Assembly: GCA_015152515.1 (NCBI GenBank)
Contig: SUTV01000001.1
Location: forward strand, 310,001 to 374,000
DNA: 64,000 nucleotides
Reading direction: 5' to 3'
Source: Cyanobacteria bacterium SIG29
GTDB lineage: Bacteria; Cyanobacteriota; Vampirovibrionia; Gastranaerophilales; Gastranaerophilaceae
Shown: positions 1-8,602 of the stretch, in pieces
Numbering within the stretch: position 1 is the stretch's first letter
How the letters are laid out: each line of letters starts with the position of its first letter
Notes under the pieces: model-generated
Seen by the model: the letters and a program-made list of their open reading frames with translations, nothing else
Told to the model about the DNA's origin: nothing
Database searches by the model: none
Program-made: the position numbers and the translations under genes

Positions 1-673
1 TGTTCATGATGACGTTGGTGGTAGATTCTCTATTTTTGATGATGCTACAATCTTTACTTTAGCATTTGCTGGTGTTGATAAAGCAGATGTTATTGCTATG
101 TTACAAGCATCATTAGAAGCACAAAAAGAATTCTTAAATGATGACATTAATTCAAACATTGCATTACAACAAGCAGCTTTCAATGTTAACTCTAAATTAA
201 ATGGAAAACAAAAACACTTTGTTGAATACTTTGGTGATGCTTTCATGGGCACAACTTTATGGGAAAAACAATTAAAAAATGAATCATTAAAAGCTAGAAT
301 TTCAACAGATACAAATGTTGGACCTGGATACTTACACTACAATGCAGAAGCTGATTTAGATAGTGCAAATACTGATTCATTCTTCACTTTTGTATATGCA
401 ACTCCTCAAGAAAAAGTTACAACTGCTGTTTTAACTGGTGTTGTTGCAGCATATTCTAATATGCATCCAGTTTCAGTTCTTGAATTAAAAGATTTATCTT
501 TAACAACTTTAGCTAAATTTATTGAATTCAAACACTTTGAAACTCTATATACAGGTAATATGTTAAGACAAATCGAAGGTGATATAACGTCTATGGACAC
601 TGCTTTACCTGAAGTACTTCAACCAAATGTAGAAATCTACAAAAAAGAAGTTAGAAAAGCAATGGCTCAATAG
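1..673 (+). CDS. pgi: Glucose-6-phosphate isomerase, C-terminal part (5' end outside window)
   Basis: Interconverts glucose 6-phosphate and fructose 6-phosphate in cytosolic glycolysis. The reading frame is open from base 2 with no start, so only about 223 C-terminal residues are present; a full enzyme has roughly 450-550. The visible part opens with HDDVGGRFSIF, matching the family signature around VGGR(F/Y)S, and ends with QPNVEIYKKEV, matching the QPGVExYK stretch that carries the catalytic lysine near the C-terminus. The middle part is divergent from textbook Pgi, so I rely mainly on these two anchors. It converges on rnpA across a shared terminator. Confidence 0.8.
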   Translation, partial: VHDDVGGRFSIFDDATIFTLAFAGVDKADVIAMLQASLEAQKEFLNDDINSNIALQQAAFNVNSKLNGKQKHFVEYFGDAFMGTTLWEKQLKNESLKARISTDTNVGPGYLHYNAEADLDSANTDSFFTFVYATPQEKVTTAVLTGVVAAYSNMHPVSVLELKDLSLTTLAKFIEFKHFETLYTGNMLRQIEGDITSMDTALPEVLQPNVEIYKKEVRKAMAQ

Positions 674-690
674 TTAAATAAACTTAAATA

Positions 691-722
691 AAAAAGAGAG
701 AAACTAATTTCTCTCTTTTTTT
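691..722. terminator. Bidirectional rho-independent terminator between pgi and rnpA
   Basis: A 13-bp perfect stem (691-703 pairs with 708-720) closes a CTAA loop. It has an A-run on one side and a T-run on the other, so it can end transcription from both convergent genes. Confidence 0.85.
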
Positions 723-1075
723 TATTTTTTTAAAAGTAAGGTAGATAATGAATTTTTCATAATTCCAAAATCTTTCCCAATCGCATCTTTTTTCGCAACA
801 CAAATTACAGAAAGATATTTATTTACATTATTTATTTTATTTTCTTTCAACAATAATCTAACATTTTCTCTCATTAGACGTTTAATTCTATTTCTAACAA
901 CAGCTCGTTTGTGAATTTTTTTACTCACAACAAAACCAAACTTAGTATCTAAATCCGATTTTGTTTTTTCTTTTCCAAAATAAATACAAACATTTTCATC
1001 AGAAACAGCATTATTTAATCTATAAGTTGCTATAAAAGCAGAATATTTTTTTAATCTATATTTTCTATTAAGCAT
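722..1075 (-). CDS. rnpA: Ribonuclease P protein component
   Basis: Protein cofactor of the RNase P ribozyme, which trims the 5' leaders of pre-tRNAs. The 117-residue length is normal. The RNP signature is clear: KFGFVVSKKIHKRAVVRNR followed by IKRLMRE. It lies downstream of rpmH on the same strand, the near-universal rpmH-rnpA pair, but a strong hairpin with a T-run separates the two. The usual next genes (yidC, jag) are absent; instead a convergent pgi follows. No Shine-Dalgarno sequence is obvious before the ATG. Confidence 0.95.
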   Translation of the reverse strand: MLNRKYRLKKYSAFIATYRLNNAVSDENVCIYFGKEKTKSDLDTKFGFVVSKKIHKRAVVRNRIKRLMRENVRLLLKENKINNVNKYLSVICVAKKDAIGKDFGIMKNSLSTLLLKK

Positions 1076-1086
1076 TTTTTAAACCT

Positions 1087-1118
1087 AAAAAAGGGTTGTA
1101 TAAAACAACCCTTTTAAA
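1087..1118 (-). terminator. Terminator or attenuator hairpin between rpmH and rnpA
   Basis: An 11-bp perfect stem (1089-1099 with 1105-1115) has a five-base loop and, read on the minus strand, is followed by a run of T. It lies in the 64-base gap between the rpmH stop and the rnpA start, so it could make rpmH transcripts outnumber rnpA readthrough. Confidence 0.75.
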
Positions 1119-1139
1119 TATTTTATACTAATTAAAAAA

Positions 1140-1292
1140 TTAAGCTCTTTCTTTTGCAGTAATAGCTAATTTGTGACGGCCTTTAGCTCTTCTTCTATTT
1201 AAAACTTCTCTTCCGCCTGGTGTAGCCATACGTGCTCTGAAACCGCTAACATTTTGTCTTTTTCTTTTAGTTCCTTCCAGCGTACGTCTCAT
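1140..1292 (-). CDS. rpmH: 50S ribosomal protein L34
   Basis: A 50-residue basic protein of the large ribosomal subunit. It starts [20 protein letters not shown] and contains [20 protein letters not shown], the typical L34 pattern (F-R-x-R-M-x-T-x-x-G-R-x-V-L-x-x-R-R-x-K-G-R). The start ATG reads from 1292 and the stop TAA ends at 1140. It is the first gene of the rpmH-rnpA pair. An AGGAG-like sequence lies upstream of the start on the minus strand. Confidence 0.97.
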   Translation of the reverse strand: MRRTLEGTKRKRQNVSGFRARMATPGGREVLNRRRAKGRHKLAITAKERA

Positions 1293-1384
1293 TATATTTC
1301 TCCTTGAATGTGTTATTTTTCGTTATATCATAATAAATAAGACATAAACTAAAGTCAATCACAAAAATAAAAAGGTTAAATAAT

Positions 1385-2188
1385 ATGAACAAAATAGGTT
1401 TTATTGGTGGCGGAAAAATGGCAACAGCCATTATTAAAGGAATTATTAACTCTAATTGGTGCAGTTGCGAAAACATATTTGTTTCAGATAAAAATACTGA
1501 AGCATTAGAAGTTTTGAAAAAAGAATACAAGGTTTCAACAACTCAAAATAATTTTGAAGTAATAAAAAATGCAAATATAATTTTATTTGCAGTAAAACCT
1601 TTTATTTTAAAAGATGTTTTAAACGAAATAAAACCATTTTTAACAGATAAACATATAATATTTTCAATAGCAGCAGGTGTTTCAATTAATTCAATAGAAG
1701 AAATTGTAGAAAATCTTCCTGTTATAAGAATTATGCCAAACACTCCAGCATTAGTTAATGAGGGAATGAGTGCAATTTGCAAAGGAACATTCGCAAATGA
1801 TGAACATGCTCAAATTGCGCTAGACATTTTTAACAATGTAGGAAAAGTTATAAAAGCTGATGAAAAATATATTGATATTATTACTGCCATCTCAGGTAGC
1901 GGACCAGCTTTTTACTATTATGTTATTAATGAAATAGCAAAAGCAGGTGAAAAACTAGGTCTAGATTATGAAACCTGTTTAAAATTAAGCGCACAAACAG
2001 CTCTTGGTAGCGCAAAAATGATTATGGAAACAAATGTTTCACCAGAACAATTAATCATTAACGTAACAACACCAGGAGGTTGCACCGCAGTTGGCAACGA
2101 TGTATTAAAAGAAAATAACACATCTGATATTCTTTTTGATACTATAAAAAATACAGCACAAAAAGCACATGAATTAGGAAAGAATTAA
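1385..2188 (+). CDS. proC: Pyrroline-5-carboxylate reductase
   Basis: Last step of proline synthesis: reduces 1-pyrroline-5-carboxylate to L-proline with NAD(P)H. The 267-residue length is normal. The N-terminal Rossmann fold shows GGGKMA at residues 8-13. Family signatures follow: RIMPNTPALVNEGMSA, SGSGPAFYYYVINE and a C-terminal TPGGCTAVG stretch in the dimerisation domain. An AAGG ribosome site lies before the ATG. purH starts two bases after the stop, so the two genes are probably cotranscribed although their pathways are unrelated. Confidence 0.95.
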   Translation: MNKIGFIGGGKMATAIIKGIINSNWCSCENIFVSDKNTEALEVLKKEYKVSTTQNNFEVIKNANIILFAVKPFILKDVLNEIKPFLTDKHIIFSIAAGVSINSIEEIVENLPVIRIMPNTPALVNEGMSAICKGTFANDEHAQIALDIFNNVGKVIKADEKYIDIITAISGSGPAFYYYVINEIAKAGEKLGLDYETCLKLSAQTALGSAKMIMETNVSPEQLIINVTTPGGCTAVGNDVLKENNTSDILFDTIKNTAQKAHELGKN

Positions 2189-2190
2189 CA

Positions 2191-3726
2191 ATGACAAAAA
2201 GAGCATTAATTAGCGTTTGGAACAAAGACAAATTAGTTGAATTTGCAACTGAATTAACTCAAAAATATGATTATGAAATTATCGCAACAGGTTCAACCTT
2301 TGACCTTTTAAAGCAAAACAATATCAAAGCTAAAGAAATCAGTGAAATTACTGGCAAAAGACAATTAATAAACGGAAAAGTAAAAACACTATATCCTGAT
2401 GTTTTTGCTGGAATTTTAGCAGACACTAATAATGAAAGCGAAAAAACTGATGTAGAAAATAATAATATCAATCTATTTGATATGGTTGTTGTTAATTTCT
2501 ATCCATTTGAAGAAGCTGTTAATAAACAAGTTGAAGAATTAGAATTAACAAACACAATTGATATTGGTGGACCTAGCATGTTAAGAGCTGCTGCAAAAAA
2601 CAACAAAAGAGTTCTAGCAGTATCTTCACCTAATCAATACAAAGAAGTTTTAGCTGATTTAGAAGAACATAATGGCAATTCATCACTAAAATTAAGAAGA
2701 GAATATGCTCTTAAAGTTTTTGAAAAAACTCTTGATTTTGATACAAAGATTCTTCACGAACTATCAAACAGATATGAAGAAAACACAGATAATTATTTTT
2801 CTTTCAACATAAAAAAAGAAAAAGATTTAAGATATGGTGAAAATCCACATCAAAAAGCTAGCATTTATTATACAAATGACACTATTGATTATGAAGTATT
2901 AAACGGAAAAGAACTATCATATAACAACATTTTAGACACAACTGCTTGCACAAATATTTTAAGTGAATTTTATGATGTATGCGCAAGCGTAATTATAAAA
3001 CACAATTCACCTTGTGGCGTTGCACTAGGCAAAGATATAACAGAAGCTTGGACAAAAGCACTTGATTGTGACCCATTAAGCGCATTTGGAGGTGTTGTTG
3101 GATTCACTCAAGTAGTAAATGAAGACTTGGCTAAAATGTTAACAGCTATGTTTTTAGAAGTAATTATAGCTCCAGATTATACTCCTAAAGCTCTTGCTGT
3201 TCTACAAACAAAAAAGAATTTAAGAGTAATTAAATTAAATACTTCTTTAGAAGAATACAAAAATCATCAAAGTAAAGAAGTTAGAATAACTCCATTTGGA
3301 ACTTTAGTTCAAAATACAGATAAAGGCGAACTAGATAAAGACAACTTCAAAGTAGTAACAAAAGCAAAACCAACTACAGAAATGGTTGAAGATATGATTT
3401 TTGCTTGGAAAATAGCAAAACACGCAAAATCAAATGCAATTGTTATCGCAAAAGATTTTAAAGCAATTGGTATTGGACAAGGTCAAACAAGTAGAGTTGA
3501 TGCTTTTGAAATCGCTTTAAATAAAGCTTGTGATGGTTCAAAAGATGCTGTTGCAGCATCAGATGGATTTTTCCCTGCAATAGATAATATTCACGTTGCA
3601 GCACAAGGAAGAATTGCAGCAATAATTCAACCTGCAGGAAGCATAAAAGATGAAGAAGTTATTGCTACTGCGGACAAATATAATATTGCAATGATTACAA
3701 CTGGAATAAGACACTTTAAACACTAA
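2191..3726 (+). CDS. purH: Bifunctional AICAR transformylase / IMP cyclohydrolase
   Basis: Catalyses the last two steps of purine synthesis, formylation of AICAR and ring closure to IMP. At 511 residues it has the full bifunctional length. The N-terminal methylglyoxal-synthase-like cyclohydrolase domain includes GSTFDLLKQNNI and TVDIGGPSMLRAAAKN-like residues (TIDIGGPSMLRAAAKN here). The C-terminal transformylase domain carries KHNSPCG near residue 270 and a GQGQTSRVDA motif. It ends in a typical GIRHFKH. It sits tightly between proC (two bases) and an MFS gene (two bases). Confidence 0.97.
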   Translation: MTKRALISVWNKDKLVEFATELTQKYDYEIIATGSTFDLLKQNNIKAKEISEITGKRQLINGKVKTLYPDVFAGILADTNNESEKTDVENNNINLFDMVVVNFYPFEEAVNKQVEELELTNTIDIGGPSMLRAAAKNNKRVLAVSSPNQYKEVLADLEEHNGNSSLKLRREYALKVFEKTLDFDTKILHELSNRYEENTDNYFSFNIKKEKDLRYGENPHQKASIYYTNDTIDYEVLNGKELSYNNILDTTACTNILSEFYDVCASVIIKHNSPCGVALGKDITEAWTKALDCDPLSAFGGVVGFTQVVNEDLAKMLTAMFLEVIIAPDYTPKALAVLQTKKNLRVIKLNTSLEEYKNHQSKEVRITPFGTLVQNTDKGELDKDNFKVVTKAKPTTEMVEDMIFAWKIAKHAKSNAIVIAKDFKAIGIGQGQTSRVDAFEIALNKACDGSKDAVAASDGFFPAIDNIHVAAQGRIAAIIQPAGSIKDEEVIATADKYNIAMITTGIRHFKH

Positions 3727-3728
3727 TT

Positions 3729-4877
3729 ATGAGAAAAAAAGAAATTAAAACATTATCAATAGGACACTTCATAATAGATTCATACTCTGGTTTTTTAAAC
3801 CCTATTATGCCATTTATAGCAGCCAAAATAGGCATTACAATGGCTATTGCAACAGTTTTAATTTCTATCTCAAATTTAACATCCTCACTATCTCAACCAT
3901 TTTTCGGTTATATAGCCGATAAATGGCAAAGAAGATTTTTTATCTTTTGGGGAATGTTAATGGCTTCCGTTTTTCTATCTTTTTTGGGAATAAGCAATAA
4001 TATATTTGTGCTTGCATTATGTATAATTCTAGGACACATGGGAGTAGCCTTTTTTCATCCACAGGCAACAAGTATAGTTTCAAGTTATTCTAAAAATTCT
4101 GAAAGCAGTAAAGATATGAGCTTATTTATTGCACTAGGTACTTTTGGATTTGCGCTTGGACCTGCTATTTCATCAGGAATAACTCAACTTTGGGGTTTAG
4201 AAAAACTTCCATTTGCCTGTGTCACTGGGATATTAATGGCTTTTATAATACTTAAAAACATACCAAAAATTGACGCTAAATTAATAGAAAAACCTCAATT
4301 TACTGTACTTGAAGCACTAAAAAGAATTTTTAAAAACAAACCCGTTTCAGTACTTGTAGGTGCATCAATAGTAAAATCTTTTGTAGTATCTTCGTTTCCA
4401 ATAATTTTACCATTTTATTGGAAATCTATTGGATATAATGTTTCTAAAATAGGAATTATTCTACTAATATTTATGCTTTCAGGTGCATTAGGCGTTATCT
4501 TAAGTCCAAAACTAGAAAAATATGTTGGCGTTAAAAATGTATTTTATATTTCATTAATTTCAGTTGCACCATTAGGAATTATTTTTTATTTATCTAACGG
4601 AAATGGAATTATAAGTCTTATATCTTTCTTTTTAATAGGTTTTGTTAGTTTATTGGCATCACCTGTCAATATGGCATTAGCACAAAAACTCATGCCTGAA
4701 TTAAAAAGCATGATTTCAGGCTTTATTGGTGGATTCAGCTGGGGTGTAATAGGAATATTACTTCCTATCGTAAGCATATTATCTGAAAAAGTAGGCTTTA
4801 TGAATGTTCTACTTTTAATGACTTTTATTCCTGCAATATTTGCATATTACATTAAATATTTACCAGAAGAAAATTAA
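3729..4877 (+). CDS. MFS transporter, fosmidomycin-resistance (Fsr) type
   Basis: A 382-residue membrane protein with about twelve hydrophobic segments. Early residues (IGHFIIDSYSGFLNPIMPFI) and FFHPQATSI near residue 110 resemble the Fsr-like branch of the major facilitator superfamily, which exports drugs such as fosmidomycin. The loop after TM2 has the MFS pattern G-x-x-x-D-x-x-x-R-R (GYIADKWQRR). The actual substrate cannot be read from sequence. It is the last gene of the proC-purH operon, and its TAA overlaps the stop of the convergent MazG-like gene by four bases (TTAA). Confidence 0.85.
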   Translation: MRKKEIKTLSIGHFIIDSYSGFLNPIMPFIAAKIGITMAIATVLISISNLTSSLSQPFFGYIADKWQRRFFIFWGMLMASVFLSFLGISNNIFVLALCIILGHMGVAFFHPQATSIVSSYSKNSESSKDMSLFIALGTFGFALGPAISSGITQLWGLEKLPFACVTGILMAFIILKNIPKIDAKLIEKPQFTVLEALKRIFKNKPVSVLVGASIVKSFVVSSFPIILPFYWKSIGYNVSKIGIILLIFMLSGALGVILSPKLEKYVGVKNVFYISLISVAPLGIIFYLSNGNGIISLISFFLIGFVSLLASPVNMALAQKLMPELKSMISGFIGGFSWGVIGILLPIVSILSEKVGFMNVLLLMTFIPAIFAYYIKYLPEEN

Positions 4878-5506
4878 CCTTCTACATTAACTGTTTGAGT
4901 CTTAGGTTGTTCTGTATTTTGGATATATAAAAGAGCTTGTGCATCATACAATCTTCTTTTTGCTCTATTCCAGAAAGATCTTCTTTGTTGATGTGTACAA
5001 TCTGCTAAATTATCAGGAGTATCTGATTTTGGAGAAGCAGCCATTCTTTCCATTAAATTTACACGATTATAAAATTTTCTATTTGTAGATTTAAAAGCCT
5101 CTTTAGGGTCAATACCTGCTTCTTTTGCAATACTTGCAGCTGTATAAAAAATATCACCCATCTCTTCTTCCATATGGTCAAAATTTTGTTGAGTTCTATT
5201 TTCTTGATATTCACGTCTCGCAAGTTTAAATTCTTCATATTCTTCAGCGAAACATTCACCCCAAGATTCTTCTGTTTTCACAAAATTGATTTTTCTTGTT
5301 ACATCATCAATTTTATCAAACGTATCAAAAACATCATTATTATTTGGATTAATACCCCTCATTAATTCCAATGGAGCTACTTTTGCTTTCTTATTCATTG
5401 AAAATGGTTGCAATAATGTAGCAATATCTGTATATGGATTAGGACTTCCTTTTCTACTCTTCATTGATGGTGATGTCATATATGATGTATTTAAACTAAC
5501 TTGCAT
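4874..5506 (-). CDS. MazG-like nucleotide pyrophosphohydrolase with N-terminal extension
   Basis: 210 residues. The middle part matches all-alpha NTP pyrophosphatases of the MazG family, which cleave (d)NTPs to monophosphates and pyrophosphate using Mg2+. EExxE lies at residues 88-92 and EEEMGD at 113-118, followed by a helix ending AGIDPKEAFKSTNRKFYNR. The first 70 residues, starting MQVSLNTSYM, and the basic tail after residue 155 are not part of the core domain and I do not recognise them. A good AGGAG ribosome site precedes the ATG. Substrate could be canonical or damaged nucleotides. Confidence 0.8.
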   Translation of the reverse strand: MQVSLNTSYMTSPSMKSRKGSPNPYTDIATLLQPFSMNKKAKVAPLELMRGINPNNNDVFDTFDKIDDVTRKINFVKTEESWGECFAEEYEEFKLARREYQENRTQQNFDHMEEEMGDIFYTAASIAKEAGIDPKEAFKSTNRKFYNRVNLMERMAASPKSDTPDNLADCTHQQRRSFWNRAKRRLYDAQALLYIQNTEQPKTQTVNVEG

Positions 5507-5662
5507 TACTTTCTCCTTTTCTAATTTGAAAACTTGAAAAAATTTTTTTTGCGGAAAATAAAAAGCAAATTATATTAAGTTATGTAAAATTAACACTAAA
5601 GAATATCAATCATAATTTTTTAGGAATCTTAAGATGTTAGAATCAAAATAAAAGGGTAGATT

Positions 5663-6475
5663 ATGAATATTTCACAAGTAAGTTTTGCAGGCTCTAGAAT
5701 AGACAATTCATATGCAATTAACGCAAGAAATACAAGAAACGAACTAAGAAGACGCAGTGGATTTGAAGATACAACTGATACTTTACAAATCAGTAAAAAA
5801 CCAAAAACCAAAAATCCATTTAAAACAGCTTTTGCTTTATTATTAGCTGCAAATATAGCAGTTGGTGCTCATTCTTGCTCATCTACTCCAGCTTTAACAA
5901 CAGAAGTTGAGGTTGAACCTGGAACTTCAATTGTTGAACTTGCAGAACGTTACGGTGTAGACCCAATAATTATAAAAAGTCAAAATAACATTGATGGCGA
6001 TATAATTCAAACAACAACTACAATTACAATTCCAGCAGATTTTGAAACTCCTGTTGAAGAAGAAATTAATGATTTACAAGAAAATTTATTTAAAAAGAAT
6101 ATAGATAACGAAGAAAGAAAAAAAATAGAAGCTGAAATATCTGAATTACTAGAATTACAACAAATACAATCAGAAATTGCTGTAGCATATACAGATGGTG
6201 ATTATGCGTATTTCACAATAACTTTACCTAATGATGAAACAGCAACACCAACACAACAAAAATATAGATATGGCATTAATGTTGAAGAATTCAAAGATAT
6301 TTTTGGCATTAAAGACGGCGTAATAAAAAAACATAATGATATGAGTTTCTTCTGGGATAGCGATGAAACTGGCGGTTTTATGAACTATACAGGCAACACA
6401 TTAAGCGATGGTGAAACAATTAAAGTTCCTGTTTCTGCTGTAAATCTTAAATATATTGAATCACTTAATGACTAG
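5663..6475 (+). CDS. Membrane-anchored LysM-domain protein with N-terminal VSFAG motif
   Basis: 270 residues, function unknown. It starts MNISQVSFAG, followed by a basic, probably disordered stretch, one hydrophobic segment (about 53-70) ending AHSCSS, then a LysM-like module (about 82-124, with PGTSIVELAERYGVD) that in other proteins binds peptidoglycan. A glutamate-rich helix (about 130-165) and an unrecognised C-terminal domain follow. Cys72 lies just after the membrane segment, but the lipobox is poor and far from the N-terminus. AAAGGG precedes the ATG. The stop overlaps that of tsaC by four bases (CTAG). An envelope role is inferred only. Confidence 0.75.
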   Translation: MNISQVSFAGSRIDNSYAINARNTRNELRRRSGFEDTTDTLQISKKPKTKNPFKTAFALLLAANIAVGAHSCSSTPALTTEVEVEPGTSIVELAERYGVDPIIIKSQNNIDGDIIQTTTTITIPADFETPVEEEINDLQENLFKKNIDNEERKKIEAEISELLELQQIQSEIAVAYTDGDYAYFTITLPNDETATPTQQKYRYGINVEEFKDIFGIKDGVIKKHNDMSFFWDSDETGGFMNYTGNTLSDGETIKVPVSAVNLKYIESLND

Positions 6476-7068
6476 TCTATAAAAATAGACCCTTGTCTTA
6501 ATATCTTATATGTATCATCACATATAAGAACAACTGTTGATTCTTTACCCTTACAAGAATATCCATAATCTTCAAAAACATAATCTACAAATTTTCCAAT
6601 AGACATTTTTGCTTCTTCATATGTTTTTGATGAAGGATGTTCTGATAAATTAGCGCTTGTTGTAGCTAAAACGCCACCATCAATTTTAGAACATAACTCC
6701 TTAAAAAAAACATTATCAGGAACTCTTATTCCAACAGTATTTTTTCCAGATGTAATATAATCAGGAGTTATATCTGCTTTTTCCAATACTAAAGTCAATG
6801 CCCCAGGGAAATATTTATCTATCAAATTTTGAGCATTTTGAGAAATTTCTTTTACAAAAGGAGCCAACTTTTCTACTTTATCAGACATTAAAATTAATGG
6901 TTTTGACCTATCTCTACCTTTAATTTCATAAATTTTTTCAACACCTTTTTCACAAGTTGGCAAGCAACCAAGCCCCCATACAGTATCAGTCACAAAGGCA
7001 ATTACAGTTCCTTCTTTTAACTGCTTATTTAACAAATTTACGTCTAATATATTGTTTAACTCTTTCAA
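6472..7068 (-). CDS. tsaC: Threonylcarbamoyl-AMP synthase (Sua5/YciO/YrdC family)
   Basis: Makes L-threonylcarbamoyl-AMP from threonine, bicarbonate and ATP for the t6A37 modification of ANN-decoding tRNAs. At 198 residues it is the short TsaC form without the Sua5 C-terminal domain. Signatures: TVIAFVTDTVWGLG, KGRDRSKPLILM and LATTSANLSEHPSS. The start is a TTG at 7068 with GGGTGA six bases upstream, placing it 44 bases inside the end of murJ; the next in-frame ATG would lie too far into the domain. Cotranscribed with murJ and the SpoIID-like gene. Confidence 0.9.
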   Translation of the reverse strand: MKELNNILDVNLLNKQLKEGTVIAFVTDTVWGLGCLPTCEKGVEKIYEIKGRDRSKPLILMSDKVEKLAPFVKEISQNAQNLIDKYFPGALTLVLEKADITPDYITSGKNTVGIRVPDNVFFKELCSKIDGGVLATTSANLSEHPSSKTYEEAKMSIGKFVDYVFEDYGYSCKGKESTVVLICDDTYKILRQGSIFID

Positions 7069-8602
7069 TTAATTCACCCACATATTCAATTTTTAAAACA
7101 GCAGAAATAATCAGATAAGTTAACATTGATAATGCAAAAATTCCGAATGTTTTAACTGCTAACATTAACCAAGATATATTTTCATTTGGCAAATTAATAT
7201 ATAGAATATAATTCAAACCAAATGCAATGATTGCTGCAACTACCATTTTTCCAATATTTATAAAATATTTTTTATATTCTAAATCAATTTTCTTTAATAA
7301 AATTACACCCAACAAAGTAGCATTAAACAAAGTTACCAGTGAAGTTGATAAAGTAATAGCTGCAATTCCTAATTTATTTATAAATAAAGAATTTAAAATG
7401 AATTTTAAAATTATAGAAGAAAATGCAACTAAAAATGGCGTTTTAGAATCATTGAAAGAATAGAAAATTCTTGTAACAGAATCTCTAAATACATAAGGAA
7501 TTATTGCAAAAGATAAGAAGATTAAAGCTTGAGAAACCATATATGTTGCTTGAGAATCGAACTCACCACGTTGGAATATCAATTGAACAGCATCATAAGC
7601 AAGCATAATAATTCCGAACATAACAGGTATTGCTATAAAATTTAATAACCCGATTCCTTTATGAAAATAATATTTAATGTCATCATATTTTTTCTGACCC
7701 ACTAATTTTGAAAATATTGGGAATAATGGAACTAAAAATGCAGTTACTAAAATACCAACAGGAAATTGAAATACCCTATTTGCATAACCAATAGCAGTCC
7801 AAGCACCTTCTCTTAATTGAGAAGCAAAAAACATATCTACATATACATATATTTGTCCAATTGTAGAACTTAATGCAGCTGGGAATACTAATTCTATAAG
7901 ATTTTTTAATTCTACATTATTTTTAAAATCAAAATTAGGTTTTATTTTATAACCCAATTTCTTAACAGCAGGTAATTGAACTAAGAATTGTAATATAGCA
8001 CCAATTGCAGTAGCAACAGCTAAAGAAATTCCTAATTTATCACCTTTTGTAAATGCAATAATTGAAATTATACTTAAACTCATTAAAACAGGTGAAATAT
8101 TAGGAAGTAAAAAGCATCTATATGTAATTAATAAACCATAATAAATACCAATAATACCTCCAATTAATATAACAGGAGACATTATTCTCAAATGAGTAGT
8201 TGATAAAGCAATCAATTCACTATTTGTACCGTGTATAATAAAACTCATTATTTGCTCAGCAAATACAAATACTAAAATAGATAAAAGAGCAAATACAATA
8301 AATGTTCCTGTTAGAAAAGTATTAAATAATTTTTTAACTTTTTCTGAAGGTTCTTTATCTTCAGGATTTACTAATTTAGCAAAAACACTAACAGTTGCAC
8401 TATGAAATGGACCGCCAACTCCACCCATTAAAATAATAGCCAAAGATGGGATTTGATACGCATAAAAATACGCATCAGAAATAAACCCTGCGCCAAAATA
8501 ATTAGCTATACATATATCGCGTAAAAACCCTACAAATTTTGAAATAATAGTAACAAACGCAATCAACCATGCTGCTTTTAAAATTGAAGATTCTTTACTC
8601 AT
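7025..8602 (-). CDS. murJ: Lipid II flippase MurJ (MviN)
   Basis: Flips lipid-linked peptidoglycan precursor across the inner membrane. The protein has 525 residues with about 14 membrane segments. N-terminal residues AWLIAFVTIISKFVGFLRD and ANYFGAGFISDAYFYAYQIP are typical of MurJ, including the first-helix arginine region. I place the start at the ATG at 8602, which has GGAGG six bases upstream, rather than the GTG directly before it. It overlaps the upstream SpoIID-like gene slightly and the downstream tsaC by 44 bases, so the three form one reverse-strand operon. Confidence 0.93.
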   Translation of the reverse strand: MSKESSILKAAWLIAFVTIISKFVGFLRDICIANYFGAGFISDAYFYAYQIPSLAIILMGGVGGPFHSATVSVFAKLVNPEDKEPSEKVKKLFNTFLTGTFIVFALLSILVFVFAEQIMSFIIHGTNSELIALSTTHLRIMSPVILIGGIIGIYYGLLITYRCFLLPNISPVLMSLSIISIIAFTKGDKLGISLAVATAIGAILQFLVQLPAVKKLGYKIKPNFDFKNNVELKNLIELVFPAALSSTIGQIYVYVDMFFASQLREGAWTAIGYANRVFQFPVGILVTAFLVPLFPIFSKLVGQKKYDDIKYYFHKGIGLLNFIAIPVMFGIIMLAYDAVQLIFQRGEFDSQATYMVSQALIFLSFAIIPYVFRDSVTRIFYSFNDSKTPFLVAFSSIILKFILNSLFINKLGIAAITLSTSLVTLFNATLLGVILLKKIDLEYKKYFINIGKMVVAAIIAFGLNYILYINLPNENISWLMLAVKTFGIFALSMLTYLIISAVLKIEYVGELIERVKQYIRRKFVK

